Shown: piece by piece, positions 17,785-28,000 of the stretch
Layout: every line of letters starts with the position of its first letter
Numbering within the stretch: position 1 is the stretch's first letter
DNA from: Rhizobium herbae
GTDB taxonomy: Bacteria > Pseudomonadota > Alphaproteobacteria > Rhizobiales > Rhizobiaceae
Direction: 5' to 3'
DNA length: 64,000 nt
NCBI RefSeq assembly: GCF_019511375.1
Contig: NZ_JAEUAO010000005.1
Span: 124,001-188,000, forward strand
Translations under genes and position numbers: made by a program
Notes under the pieces: model-generated
Databases searched by the model: none
Seen by the model: only the letters and a program-made list of their open reading frames with translations
What the model was told of the DNA's origin: nothing

Positions 17785-17835
17785 CTGTCGCCGAAGTTTC
17801 GGAAAACCGTCATTCGGCGTTCAAGAGACTGACAT
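17785..17835 (+). promoter_or_regulatory. PhoB box array upstream of second phoD
   Basis: Five units stand in 11-bp register: CTGTCGC (17785), GTTTCGG (17796), CCGTCAT (17807), CGTTCAA (17818) and CTGACAT (17829). The third and fifth are strong PhoB half-sites. The same CTGACATGA unit also ends the box of the first copy, as if duplicated along with the gene. Confidence 0.6.
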
Positions 17836-17901
17836 GACGGAACCGTTAGCTGGCATCAGGAGATTCGCTCCTCGCCCCGACGTCCAGCTGAAGAGCTCTG
17901 C

Positions 17902-19464
17902 ATGACACCGATCGAGACGACCCGTCGCCGTTTCCTTTCCTCCATGGGAGCGGTTGGCGGATTTGCCGTCGCCAGCCTTGCAATGCCCTATTACGCCCGA
18001 GGTACATCGAGCCGTCCGGTTTTCACCCACGGCGTCCAGTCGGGTGATGTCGACACAAAGTCCGGCATGATCTGGGCGCGGGTCGATCGCCCGTCGCGCA
18101 TCGCCGTCGAATATTCGACGACCGAGAGCTTCTCGGCGCCCTTGCGACTGCCGTCGATCGACGCCCTGCCGAACAGCGATTTCGCGGCAAAGTGCCTGCT
18201 CGACAACCTTTTGCCCGATCAGGATATCTTCTATCGCTTCACTGCAACCGACCTCTACGACGCCAACAGCGTTGCCGAGCCGATCGTCGGCCGCTTCCGC
18301 ACCGCGCCGCTCGACCGCCGCTCCGTCCGCTTCGCCTGGTCCGGCGATACGGCCGGACAGGGCTGGGGCATCGACTATGTCGGCATGAAGACCTATTCGA
18401 CCATGCGACTGCACGAGCCGGATTTCTTCATCCATTCCGGCGACACGGTCTATGCGGACAATCCGATCCCCGACGAAATCCCGTTGCGCGACGGGACGGT
18501 CTGGAAGAACCGCATCGTCACGCCAGAGAAGAGCGACGTCGCCCGCTCGCTCGACGAATATCGCGGCCAGTGGAAATACAATCTGCTCGACGAGCACGTT
18601 CGGGCGATGAACGCGGTGTGTCCGACGTTCTATCAATGGGACGACCACGAAGTGCTGAACAACTGGTCGGCCTCGACCGACCTTCGCGACGATGCCCGTT
18701 ACCGGGAAAAGGACATCTCCGTCTATGCGGCGCGCGCCATGCGGGCCTTTCAGGAAATGACGCCGATCCGCACCCTTGCCGCGCAGCCGGGCCGCATCTT
18801 CCGCAAGATAGCCTATGGCCGGCTGCTCGACGTCTTCTTCGTCGACCTGCGTTCCTATCGCGGCGCCAACCAGGGCGATGCGAATGCGGATCTTTTCGGC
18901 TGGCGGCAGGCCGATTGGCTGAAACGGGAACTGGCCGCCTCGAGGGCTACTTGGAAGGTCATCGCCTGCGACATGCCGATCGGTCTCGTCGTCTGGGACG
19001 ACCATGGCGACAAGCGCGGCTCCGACGCGATCGCCAATGGCGACAATGGCAAGCCGAAGGGGCGTGAACGGGAATTCGCCGATATCCTGACCTTCATCCG
19101 CGACAATGCGATAGAGAACATCGTCTGGCTGACGGCCGACGTGCACTATACCGCAGCCCATCACTATGATCCGGCCCGCGGCGCCTTCAAGGATTTCCTG
19201 CCGTTCTGGGAGTTCGTCTCCGGCCCGCTGCATTCCGGCACCTACGGGCCGAAGGAGCTGGACATGACCTTTGGCCCCGAAGTGCGCTTCATCAAGGCGT
19301 CCGGCACCGGCATCGACCAGAACCTGCCACCGTCGGCCGGCCTGCAATTCTTCGGCCTCGTCGACATCAACGGCCAGACGGAGCAGATGACCGTTCGCCT
19401 GATGGACCGGGAAGATCAGGAGTTGTGGCAGGTGACGCTCGATCCCGCCGGAGGCAGCGTGTAA
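17902..19464 (+). CDS. Alkaline phosphatase D (PhoD), Tat-exported, copy 2
   Basis: This 520-residue paralogue starts with a twin-arginine signal (TTRRRFLSSMG, residues 6-16). It shares with copy 1 long runs such as FTHGVQSGDVD, DEYRGQWKYN or its variant, and the metal motifs SGDTVYAD, YQWDDHEVLNNW and LTADVHYTAAHHY, so the pair comes from a tandem duplication (by eye roughly two thirds identical). Differences cluster at the N-terminus and in the loop after PIPDE, which may alter substrate choice. Its own PhoB-like repeats suggest independent transcription. Confidence 0.93.
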   Translation: MTPIETTRRRFLSSMGAVGGFAVASLAMPYYARGTSSRPVFTHGVQSGDVDTKSGMIWARVDRPSRIAVEYSTTESFSAPLRLPSIDALPNSDFAAKCLLDNLLPDQDIFYRFTATDLYDANSVAEPIVGRFRTAPLDRRSVRFAWSGDTAGQGWGIDYVGMKTYSTMRLHEPDFFIHSGDTVYADNPIPDEIPLRDGTVWKNRIVTPEKSDVARSLDEYRGQWKYNLLDEHVRAMNAVCPTFYQWDDHEVLNNWSASTDLRDDARYREKDISVYAARAMRAFQEMTPIRTLAAQPGRIFRKIAYGRLLDVFFVDLRSYRGANQGDANADLFGWRQADWLKRELAASRATWKVIACDMPIGLVVWDDHGDKRGSDAIANGDNGKPKGREREFADILTFIRDNAIENIVWLTADVHYTAAHHYDPARGAFKDFLPFWEFVSGPLHSGTYGPKELDMTFGPEVRFIKASGTGIDQNLPPSAGLQFFGLVDINGQTEQMTVRLMDREDQELWQVTLDPAGGSV

Positions 19465-19600
19465 CCAGCATGGGACCTTGGCCGTCCGTCAAGACTTTGC
19501 CGCCGCCCCCTTTCGCGAATGCAAAAAAACCTGTATGAGCCGCCCAATTGAAGATGTGGGCAGTTCCCAGATACGCCCCGAAACCTCCGAGTATTCACAG

Positions 19601-21424
19601 ATGAAGATGCGCAACATCGCGATTATCGCACACGTTGACCATGGCAAAACCACGCTTGTCGACGAACTCCTCAAGCAGTCGGGTTCCTTCCGCGACAACC
19701 AGCGCACGACCGAGCGCATGATGGACTCGAACGAACTCGAAAAAGAGCGCGGCATCACCATTCTCGCCAAGGCGACGTCGATCGAGTGGAAGGGTACGCG
19801 CATCAATATCGTCGACACCCCCGGTCACGCCGACTTCGGCGGCGAAGTCGAGCGCATCCTGTCGATGGTCGACGGCGCGATTGTTCTCGTTGACTCGTCG
19901 GAAGGCCCGATGCCGCAGACCAAGTTCGTAGTTTCGAAGGCGCTGAAGGTCGGTCTTCGCCCGATCGTCGCGATCAACAAGATCGACCGCCCCGACGGCC
20001 GTCACGAGGAAGTCATCAACGAAGTCTTCGATCTTTTCGCCAATCTCGATGCGACCGACGAACAGCTCGACTTCCCGATCCTCTACGGTTCAGGCCGCGA
20101 TGGCTGGATGAACGTCAACCCGGAAGGCCCGAAGGAAGCCGGTCTGGCGCCGCTGCTCGACCTCGTTCTGGAACATGTTCCGGAGCCGACCGTCGAAGAA
20201 GGTCCGTTCCGCATGATCGGCACCATCCTTGAAGCCAACCCCTTCCTCGGCCGCATCATCACGGGTCGTATCGCCTCCGGCTCGATCAAGCCGAACCAGG
20301 CGGTGAAGGTTCTCGGCCAGGACGGCAAGCTGATCGAAAACGGCCGTATCTCCAAGATTCTTGCCTTCCGCGGCATCGAGCGCACGGCGATCGAAGAAGC
20401 GCATGCGGGCGACATCGTCGCAATCGCCGGCCTTTCCAAGGGCACCGTGGCCGACACGTTCTGCGATCCGTCGGTCACCGAGGCGATGAAGGCGCAGCCG
20501 ATCGACCCGCCGACGGTCACCATGTCGTTTATCGTCAATGACTCGCCGCTTGCCGGCACTGAAGGTGACAAGGTCACTTCGCGCGTCATCCGCGACCGCC
20601 TGTTCAAGGAAGCCGAAGGCAACGTCGCGCTGAAGATCGAGGAGTCCTCCGAGAAGGATTCGTTCTATGTTTCCGGCCGCGGCGAACTGCAGCTTGCCGT
20701 TTTGATCGAAACCATGCGCCGCGAAGGCTTCGAGCTTGCCGTTTCGCGTCCGCGCGTCGTCATGCACAAGGACGAAGCGACGGGCCAGATGCTGGAGCCG
20801 ATCGAAGAAGTCGTGATCGACGTCGACGAGGAATATTCCGGCGTCGTCGTCCAGAAGATGTCCGAGCGCAAGGCGGAGATGTCCGAGCTTCGCCCGTCCG
20901 GCGGCAACCGCGTTCGTCTGAAGTTCTTCGCGCCGACCCGCGGCCTCATCGGCTACCAGTCGGAGCTTCTGACCGACACGCGCGGCACGGCGATCATGAA
21001 CCGCCTGTTCCACGACTACCAGCCCTACAAGGGTGAGATCGGCGGCCGCGTCAACGGCGTGCTGCTCTCCAATGATGCCGGCGAATCCGTCGCTTACGCC
21101 ATGTTCAACCTGGAAGATCGCGGCCCGATGATCATCGACGCCGGCGAGAAGGTTTATGCCGGCATGATCATCGGCATCCACACCCGCGACAACGATCTGG
21201 AAGTGAATGTGCTGAAGGGCAAGAAGCTCACCAACATGCGCGCCTCCGGCAAGGACGAAGCCGTCAAGCTGACGCCGCCGATCCGCATGACCCTCGACCG
21301 CGCGCTTTCCTGGATACAGGATGACGAACTGGTCGAAGTGACGCCGAAGAACATCCGCCTGCGCAAGATCTATCTCGACTCGAACGACCGCAAGCGTTTC
21401 GAAAAGTCGCGCGGCGCTGCATAA
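19601..21424 (+). CDS. typA: Translational GTPase TypA/BipA
   Basis: The ATG at 19601 gives the standard 607-residue protein beginning [19 protein letters not shown], which contains the G1 loop. Further GTPase motifs are [22 protein letters not shown] (G3) and NKIDRPD (G4), followed by the domain II, III and V regions and the TypA-specific C-terminus ([21 protein letters not shown]). TypA binds 70S ribosomes and aids growth under cold and other stress and 50S assembly. The frame is open 41 codons upstream, but that part is not conserved in the family. Confidence 0.96.
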   Translation: MKMRNIAIIAHVDHGKTTLVDELLKQSGSFRDNQRTTERMMDSNELEKERGITILAKATSIEWKGTRINIVDTPGHADFGGEVERILSMVDGAIVLVDSSEGPMPQTKFVVSKALKVGLRPIVAINKIDRPDGRHEEVINEVFDLFANLDATDEQLDFPILYGSGRDGWMNVNPEGPKEAGLAPLLDLVLEHVPEPTVEEGPFRMIGTILEANPFLGRIITGRIASGSIKPNQAVKVLGQDGKLIENGRISKILAFRGIERTAIEEAHAGDIVAIAGLSKGTVADTFCDPSVTEAMKAQPIDPPTVTMSFIVNDSPLAGTEGDKVTSRVIRDRLFKEAEGNVALKIEESSEKDSFYVSGRGELQLAVLIETMRREGFELAVSRPRVVMHKDEATGQMLEPIEEVVIDVDEEYSGVVVQKMSERKAEMSELRPSGGNRVRLKFFAPTRGLIGYQSELLTDTRGTAIMNRLFHDYQPYKGEIGGRVNGVLLSNDAGESVAYAMFNLEDRGPMIIDAGEKVYAGMIIGIHTRDNDLEVNVLKGKKLTNMRASGKDEAVKLTPPIRMTLDRALSWIQDDELVEVTPKNIRLRKIYLDSNDRKRFEKSRGAA

Positions 21425-21447
21425 GCGGTCGCTTCGCGCTGAACAGG

Positions 21448-21483
21448 AAAAGGGCGCTGCGATCCCCATCGCAGCGCCCTTTT
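21448..21483 (+). terminator. Intrinsic terminator of typA
   Basis: A 16-bp perfect stem (21448-21463 with 21468-21483) around a CCCC loop starts with AAAA and ends with TTTT, so it can work in both directions. It lies 23 bases after the typA stop. Confidence 0.9.
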
Positions 21484-21539
21484 CATTGACTGTATGTGTC
21501 CTTGAATCGTGGCCGGGACAAAAACATGTAGCAATTCAA

Positions 21540-21584
21540 AGTGCTACAACGACCTTTGGGCGTCTGACAAGACGCGCGGCGCTG
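21540..21584. repeat. Extragenic palindrome, copy 1 (degenerate)
   Basis: The sequence starting AGTGCTACAACGACCTTT and ending GACGCGCGGCGCTG matches the copy at 22992 at most positions. The inner arms (GGCGTCT and AGACGCGC-like) pair, while the outer arm has decayed at its 3' end. Such palindromes are scattered between genes in Rhizobiaceae genomes. Confidence 0.7.
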
Positions 21585-21597
21585 ACCTGCCGGGTCA

Positions 21598-22173
21598 TCA
21601 GGATTTCAGCACGCCGCTTTTCTTCGCCGTCCAGGTGGCAATGTAATCCATCAGGCCGGGTGACAGGCAATCGAAGGGCGGCAGGCCGAGGGCGCTGAGG
21701 CGCTGGCGAATGGCGTCCATGTCGGCCGGATCGGTGCCGGCTTCGATGATCGACGAGACGAAGGCCGCGAAGCCGGGCGGTGCCCAGCCGTCGGTGTCGA
21801 AGCGTTCGGGGTGGATGAAATCCAGCCCCTGGAAGGGATGTTCGCGCACCACCGGGCCGTACATGTGCACGCCGCAGCCCTTGCAGGCGTGGCGCTGGAT
21901 CAGCGCCGATTTGTCGACCACCTCGAGCTTGTCGCCGTTCTCAAGCACGGTGATCTTGTCATGCGCAACGACGGCAACGATCGAGAAGGTCGCGCCTGCC
22001 GGTTTCCAGCATTTCGTGCAGCCGCAGGCGTGGTTATGCGCGACATCGCCATCAACCCTGACCTTCACGGGCCTGTCGGTGCATTCGCAGACGAGAATGC
22101 CGCCGTTAAAGTCTTGCGAGCCCTGCGGCACGCCATTGTCGATCAGCGGATGTAGAGAAACGGTACCTGTCAT
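21598..22173 (-). CDS. gfa: S-(hydroxymethyl)glutathione synthase
   Basis: This 191-residue protein is a glutathione-dependent formaldehyde-activating enzyme: zinc-binding Cys motifs [20 protein letters not shown] and [13 protein letters not shown] are present, and the length fits. Gfa condenses formaldehyde with glutathione as the first step of GSH-linked formaldehyde oxidation. The start at 22173 (MTGTVSLHP) follows GGAGAA on the minus strand. It is flanked on both sides by copies of one palindromic repeat family. Confidence 0.9.
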   Translation of the reverse strand: MTGTVSLHPLIDNGVPQGSQDFNGGILVCECTDRPVKVRVDGDVAHNHACGCTKCWKPAGATFSIVAVVAHDKITVLENGDKLEVVDKSALIQRHACKGCGVHMYGPVVREHPFQGLDFIHPERFDTDGWAPPGFAAFVSSIIEAGTDPADMDAIRQRLSALGLPPFDCLSPGLMDYIATWTAKKSGVLKS

Positions 22174-22300
22174 GTTCTCCTCCCAGTGCCGGCGATGGTT
22201 TCGCCCCGCCGCGCCGGCAGTTCGCGGCAGAACGCCTCGACACGCAGCATAGCACGATGACACGAGGAGTCGCGCGGTGTTCACAAGGGTGCTGCGGTGC

Positions 22301-22945
22301 TTACCAACCCGCCTTGATGAATTCGACCGGGCCGCCCTCGACACCATCGTCGAACACGGCACAGCTCAGCTTGCCGCCGAAGACGCAGCCACTGTCTATA
22401 TTCGTTCGGTTGCCGATGGTCCGGGGATTGGCCCTTGCCGGCGTATGCCCATGGCAGAGATGCCTTCCCCAGTAATAGGCCGAGGATTCCGGCCGCAGCC
22501 AGAGCAGGTCCTGCGGCGATTGCTGGTCGAGCGCGACATCGGGATTGACGCCTGCATGGACGAAGAGGCGGTGTGCGTCCATATACATGAGCGGCAGCCG
22601 GTCGGCCCATGCGAGATCCACCGTCGGCACCCTGCCACCGTAGGACAGCTCGGTCTCCAGCCCGCCATTGTCGAGCCACCAATCCCGATCATAGCGGCCC
22701 GCATAGGCGCCGACCATCATGTCCTCATGATTGCCCTTGAGCATGATCCATTGCCAATGCGGCCGCGCCGGGCCGGCCTTGAGCAGGTCGATCACGCCCC
22801 GGCTGTCGGGGCCGCGGTCGATATAGTCCCCGACGAACACGATCGTTCCGGAAGCCCAGCGAGCCTCGACCATGGCCAGCAGCTTGCGCAGAGGTTTCAG
22901 GCAACCATGGATGTCACCGATAGCGAAAGTATAGGTCATCGACAT
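22301..22945 (-). CDS. Calcineurin-like metallophosphatase (PrpA/ApaH-like)
   Basis: The 214-residue protein has the PPP-type motifs in order: [14 protein letters not shown] near residue 9, [21 protein letters not shown], and late LFVHAGVNP and [11 protein letters not shown]. These bind two metal ions in serine/threonine protein phosphatases and diadenosine tetraphosphatases. Members of this length in bacteria dephosphorylate phosphoproteins or nucleotides in the cytosol; the substrate is unknown. The start at 22945 ([11 protein letters not shown]) is preferred, with MTYTF two codons on as alternative. Confidence 0.88.
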   Translation of the reverse strand: MSMTYTFAIGDIHGCLKPLRKLLAMVEARWASGTIVFVGDYIDRGPDSRGVIDLLKAGPARPHWQWIMLKGNHEDMMVGAYAGRYDRDWWLDNGGLETELSYGGRVPTVDLAWADRLPLMYMDAHRLFVHAGVNPDVALDQQSPQDLLWLRPESSAYYWGRHLCHGHTPARANPRTIGNRTNIDSGCVFGGKLSCAVFDDGVEGGPVEFIKAGW

Positions 22946-22991
22946 TCCGCCCCTGCCGCAACCGCATCGCCGCAAGCCGCCCGAAGTGCGC

Positions 22992-23040
22992 AGTGCTACA
23001 GCGACCTTTGCGCGTCCGGTAAGACGCGCGGCACTGTAGG
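22992..23040. repeat. Extragenic palindrome, copy 2
   Basis: An outer stem CTACAG/CTGTAG and an inner stem GCGCGTC/GACGCGC form a near-perfect palindrome of about 49 bases. It shares its sequence with the copy at 21540. It lies between the metallophosphatase gene and the carD terminator. Confidence 0.75.
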
Positions 23041-23095
23041 AGCAGAATACTACAACGATCCGTGACGCACAGGTATGCATCGCGGCGCCCATATG

Positions 23096-23124
23096 AAAAA
23101 AGCCCCGTCATCACTGACAGGGCT
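23096..23124 (-). terminator. Intrinsic terminator of carD
   Basis: On the minus strand AGCCCTGTCA pairs with TGACGGGGCT (one G-U pair) around GTGA, followed by TTTTT. It lies about 30 bases after the carD stop. Confidence 0.85.
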
Positions 23125-23154
23125 TTTGAATGCAGGCACGGTGGGAGGCGGGTT

Positions 23155-23724
23155 TTACGCTGCTTCTTCCTGTGCATCCTCTTCTTCGAGGAGCTTGCCG
23201 CGCTTCGGACCCTTGCTGAGATTGGCTTCGACAAGGCGGACGGCTTCGGTTTCCGACATCCTGTTCACGGCTGCGATCTCGCGCGCCATGCGGTCAAGCG
23301 CAGCTTCGTAAAGCTGACGTTCGGAATAGGACTGCTCCGGCTGGTTTTCAGCCCGGTAGAGATCGCGTACGACCTCGGCGATCGAGATCAGGTCGCCGGA
23401 ATTGATCTTGGCATCATATTCCTGCGCACGGCGGGACCACATGGTCCGCTTGACGCGCGCCCTGCCCTGGACAACCTTCAATGCACGCTCGACGAAATCG
23501 GTTTCAGACAGCTTGCGCATGCCGATGCTGACGGCCTTGGCAACCGGCACCTTGAGACGCATCTTGTCCTTTTCGAAATCGATCACAAACAGTTCGAGCG
23601 ACATGCCCGCAACCACCTGCTCTTCGATTGCCACGATTTGTCCGACGCCATGAGCCGGATAAACGATCGATTCACCGGTCTTGAATCCATGGCGTGCTGA
23701 AGATTTTTTCTGCTGGGTCGTCAT
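23155..23724 (-). CDS. carD: CarD family transcription regulator (CdnL)
   Basis: This 189-residue protein starts with a basic tail and then the CarD/CdnL/TRCF RNA polymerase-binding domain (SIVYPAHGVGQIVAIEEQVVAG, about residues 18-40, extending to 70). The helical C-terminal half includes RTMWSRRAQEYDAKINSGDLISIAEVV, whose Trp contacts the upstream edge of the transcription bubble in CarD proteins. CarD stabilises open complexes at many promoters, rRNA ones included. AGGGAG lies about 13 bases before the ATG. The C-terminus is an acidic tail. Confidence 0.94.
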   Translation of the reverse strand: MTTQQKKSSARHGFKTGESIVYPAHGVGQIVAIEEQVVAGMSLELFVIDFEKDKMRLKVPVAKAVSIGMRKLSETDFVERALKVVQGRARVKRTMWSRRAQEYDAKINSGDLISIAEVVRDLYRAENQPEQSYSERQLYEAALDRMAREIAAVNRMSETEAVRLVEANLSKGPKRGKLLEEEDAQEEAA

Positions 23725-24136
23725 TCGTTTCAAAAACTCCCTGTTACGCTCCCGGCTACAAGCCGGGGCCGGGTCAGTCAGGCCCGGGATGGACGGGGGC
23801 ACCGTCGGGTGACTCCATGCTGATCCGAGCCAACGGTCATCAAATCGATCTTCTGCGTGGCGATCACACACAAGCAACAGACGTTGCGTATTTGGGGTCA
23901 GCCGCGCCGTAGGATTCTTTTGCTTTCGTGATGGTTTTCAGGCACACGCGTGCCGTGATGTGGATCAGTTTTTCGACCCTATCATAAAAAACTGTCGAAA
24001 TCAATAATTTGCTTCACAACTGCGGATCAGACCAACCCGTCCGGCAGGGACACGGTTAAGCCACAATTGCCAAATTTTCGCCACTTTTCGCGACGGAAAA
24101 ACGCGCTGTGAACCGTCGCGGAAAGCGCCCTAAGGA
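23725..24136. other. Intergenic region upstream of carD and downstream of fdxA
   Basis: This stretch of 412 bases has no supported gene. The middle part (about 23930-24015) is AT-rich and probably holds the carD promoter region. Near the fdxA end an inverted repeat CGCGACGG/CCGTCGCG (24089-24096 with 24113-24120) could terminate fdxA, but a T-run is lacking. Confidence 0.4.
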
Positions 24137-24475
24137 TCAGTCGCCCTTGCCGGGGTTCGGCGAGAAATATTTCTCGTACTTGCCTTCCACGCCATCCATT
24201 TCCTTGGCTTCCGGCATCTCGTCTTTCTTGACGGTGATGTTGGGCCACTGGGTGGCAAAATCAGCATTTACTTTCAGCCACATATCGAGACCCGGCTCGG
24301 TATCGGGCTTGATGGCCCCGGCCGGACATTCCGGTTCGCAGACGCCGCAGTCGATGCATTCATCGGGATGAATGACCAGGAAATTCTCGCCTTCATAGAA
24401 GCAGTCCACCGGGCAAACTTCCACGCAATCGGTATATTTGCAGCGTATGCAATTGTCGGTCACGACATACGTCAT
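24137..24475 (-). CDS. fdxA: Seven-iron ferredoxin FdxA
   Basis: The 112-residue protein has the FdxA layout: Cys9, Cys12 (in [10 protein letters not shown]) with Cys17 and Cys21, then [13 protein letters not shown], which together ligate one [3Fe-4S] and one [4Fe-4S] cluster, and a C-terminal extension of some 50 residues typical of the Azotobacter FdI class. It is a soluble low-potential electron carrier. The ATG at 24475 (MTYVVTDN) is the family start. Confidence 0.95.
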   Translation of the reverse strand: MTYVVTDNCIRCKYTDCVEVCPVDCFYEGENFLVIHPDECIDCGVCEPECPAGAIKPDTEPGLDMWLKVNADFATQWPNITVKKDEMPEAKEMDGVEGKYEKYFSPNPGKGD

Positions 24476-24673
24476 GAGGTACTCCAGCGATTTCTCACAT
24501 TCGATGGCAGACAGCAATCGAGAGCGAAGACCCGCTTGTCCGCATCCATCCAGGATATCAGCCCGCCAACGCCTTCACGGCGCAACAGCGCATTTGTCCC
24601 GTCAGGTAAAGGCTTTGCCCGGGCTTTGCAAGAATAATCCATACGCCAAAGCAACGCGTGGAGGGTCAGTTTT

Positions 24674-25087
24674 CTAATCCTCCTGCCAGCCCGGCCGCAG
24701 CCGGTCCACATCGCGGCGCTCCTTCTTGGTCGGCCGGCCGCTGCCTCGCTCGCGCGTCGCCTGCTCGAACGCGTTCGGCTTTTCGCCCGCGACGGGGGGC
24801 GGGGTCAGGTCCTCGTAGAGAAGCCGTGCCTCCTCGTAGGGACCGCGCCGATTGCCGGGTTGCAGGACACGCACCGTGATATCGCGCCGATCGAGCGAAA
24901 GAACGATGACGTCGCCGGTCTTCAGTGCAAAGGAAGGCTGGGTGACACGGGCGTCGTTGACCCGGACGTGCCCGGCCTCGATCGCCTTCTGGGCGATCGA
25001 GCGGGACTTTTGCAGGCGCGTGAAAAACAGCCATTTGTCGAGACGCTGGCGGAGAACCGACAGGGACTGGGGCTGCTTTTCGCTCAT
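24674..25087 (-). CDS. S4 domain RNA-binding protein (Hsp15-like)
   Basis: This 137-residue protein has an N-terminal S4 domain: LRQRLDKWLFFTRLQKSRSIAQKAIEAGHVRVN, residues about 12-44, followed by the KTGDVIVLSLDR strand. Hsp15 (HslR) uses such a domain to bind 50S subunits carrying a nascent chain. The C-terminus is basic (ERRDVDRLRPGWQED). It starts 4 bp after the stop of the helicase gene, so the two RNA-acting proteins form an operon. Confidence 0.88.
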   Translation of the reverse strand: MSEKQPQSLSVLRQRLDKWLFFTRLQKSRSIAQKAIEAGHVRVNDARVTQPSFALKTGDVIVLSLDRRDITVRVLQPGNRRGPYEEARLLYEDLTPPPVAGEKPNAFEQATRERGSGRPTKKERRDVDRLRPGWQED

Positions 25088-25091
25088 GGCC

Positions 25092-28000
25092 TTATTTCTT
25101 CATCTGCTCCTTCAGGGCAGCGAGCTTGGCGAAAGGTGAATCCGGATCGATCGGCTTTTCCTTGCGCGGCGGACGTGCCTCGAACTGGGCGGCCTGCGGC
25201 ATTACGCCGCGGTCGTTGCGATCGGGGCGATCCTGGCGATCGCCTTTCTCATGCCGCTGGCCATTCTGCGGCTTGCCGCCGTCACGACCTCGGTTGCGGT
25301 CCGCACGACCGCCGCCCTTGCGATTGTCATCGCCACGGGCTTCGCGCCGGCCATCGCCGTCGCGGCGCGGCTCGCCGCCATCGCGACGAGCTTCACCCTG
25401 ATGCGCCCGATTGCCGGCGCCGCGGTTGCCGTGCGGGCGACCGCCGGAGCGCTGGTTGTCGTTGCGGCCGCCGGGGCGCCACAAAAGAACCGGCTTGGCT
25501 TCGACCGGCTCTGCGGGTTCGCCCGCCTGTTCGGCGACGACAGCTTCCGCCTCCGCAGCGGCCGGAGCGGGCGCTGCCTGTTCCGGTGCTGGCTCGGAAG
25601 CCTCTTCGTTTGGCGCATCCGCGTCGTCATGGTCGGCCGTCTCGGCCGGCGCTTCGACCGCGGCCGCGTCCGCCGGCGCGGACGCACCACCCGCCTGCGC
25701 AGCAAGGAATGCCGCAGCCTCCTCGGCCTTTACGCTGTCGGCGCGATAACCAAGGCCCTTGAGAATCTCCTCCATGTCGTCGGGCGTCGCACCGAGAATG
25801 GACAGCATGGCCGTCGTCGCGGTGAAGCGGCGACCGTCATAGGCGCCGTCAGGACGCGGCGTCGTGCCCGGCTTCCACTGCAGGAGCGGCCGGATGAGGT
25901 CGGCGAGCCGCTCGAGAATATCGATGCGGACGGCGCGCTTGCCGAGGAACCGGAAGCCGGCCAGCTTGTAGAAGGTGCGCTCGAAAGACGGATCGGTGAC
26001 GACCGAGGTGCGGCCAGCCGCCAGAACCGGGATGAGCTCGCCATAGCCGGGCTTTTCCATGCCGTCATTCTTCAAGGCCCAGAGCAGCGTGATGAGCTCG
26101 GCGGGAGCGGGCTTCAGCAGCGCCGGCATGAAGATATGATAGGCACCGAAGCGAATGCCGTGGCGGCGGATCGAGGCGCGCGCCTCCTGATCCAGCGACT
26201 TGACCTCGTCGGCGACGTCGCGGCGGAACATCACGCCGAGATTCTCGACGAGTTGGAACGCCAGGCCCTTGGCAAGGCCTTCGAGATCCTCGGCACGCGA
26301 CAGGTCGTCGAGCGGCTTGAGGACCGTCGAGATGTGGTGGTTGACGAAGCGCTCGATGCGGGCAAGCACGTGATCACGCGCATTGCCCTGCAGCTGCTCG
26401 TCGGCAAGCAGGATGACGCGCGGGCGCATCACATGGTCGCTTGCGGCAAGCCGCGCAACGGGTTCGCCGACCCAGCGCACGAGGCCATCGGAAGCCAACG
26501 CCAGATCGGCATTGCCGGCTGCATGCAGGCGCGCGGCGCGCGCTTCGAATTCCAGCGCCAACGCCTTCTGGGCGGCACCCTGCACCGCACGCGCGTCGAG
26601 CCCGTCGGTCACTGCCGCCAGCGTGAAACGGAACCCGGCCAATTGTCCCACATGATGCCCTTCAACGAAGACATCGCCATTTACACTGATTTCAGCTTCC
26701 AGCATCGCATTCTCTCTCAGGCGCTTCATGAGCACAGATGTCCTGCGATCAACAAAGCGTTTCGTCAACCTTTCATGTAACGCGTCAGACAATCGATCTT
26801 CGATTTCCCGCGTCTTTTCTTGCCAGTGTGTCGGATCGGCAAGCCACCCTGGACGGTTAGACACATAGGTCCATGTCCTGATTTGTGCAATTCTCGCGGA
26901 CAATGTGTCGATTTCACCATCGGTCTGGTCCGCGCGGCGAACCTGTTCGGCCATGAAATCTTCGTTCACTGTGCCACGCCGGACGAGATCGGCATAGATT
27001 GTCGAGATCAGATCGGCGTGTTGCGCCGGGGTTATACGACGATAGTCGGGAAGCGCACAGGCCTCCCAGAGCTTTTCTACACGCTCCGGTGTCGTTGCGA
27101 CACTGGTGATTTCGGGATAACGCGAAAGATAGTCCAGCGCCTGCTGGTCGACGGCCGGCAGAGCCCGCGTCAGACCGCTTACCGTGGGTGCGGCATCAAG
27201 GCTTTTCTTCAATGCCGCAAGCGAGGCGAAGCTGACCGCCTTGGAGCGCCATTGCAGCACCCGCACCGGATCGAACTGGTGCGATTCGATGCGGTGGACA
27301 AGCTCGTTGTCGAACGGCTCTACCCGCGACGTGACGCCGAAGGTGCCATCGCGCATATGCCGCCCCGCGCGACCGGCGATCTGCGCCAGTTCCCCGGGGT
27401 TGAGATTGCGGAACTGATAGCCATCATATTTTCGATCCTGGGCGAAGGCGACGTGATCGACATCGAGGTTCAGCCCCATGCCGATCGCATCGGTCGCCAC
27501 CAGATATTCGACATCGCCCGCCTGGTACAGTGCAACCTGGGCGTTGCGCGTGCGGGGCGACAGGGCTCCGAGCACGACGGCTGCCCCACCCCTCTGGCGG
27601 CGGATCAGTTCGGCGATCGCATAGACCTCTTCCGCCGAGAAGGCGACGATCGCCGTGCGCTGCGGCAAGCGGGTGATCTTCTTCGAGCCGGCATAGAGAA
27701 GCTGCGACAGCCGCGGTCGCTCGACGACGGTAATGCCCGGCAGCAATTGTTCCAGGATCGGCCGCATGGTCGCTGCGCCGAGAAGCAGGGTTTCGCTTCT
27801 GCCGCGCAGATGCATCAGCCGGTCGGTGAAGATGTGGCCGCGTTCGAGATCGCCGGCGAGCTGCACTTCGTCGATCGCAACGAACGCCGCCTTCGTCTCG
27901 CGCGGCATGGCCTCGACGGTGCAGACCGAATAGCGTGCCATATGCGGCGCAATCTTCTCCTCGCCGGTAATCAGCGCCACATTGTGAGCGCCGACCTTTT

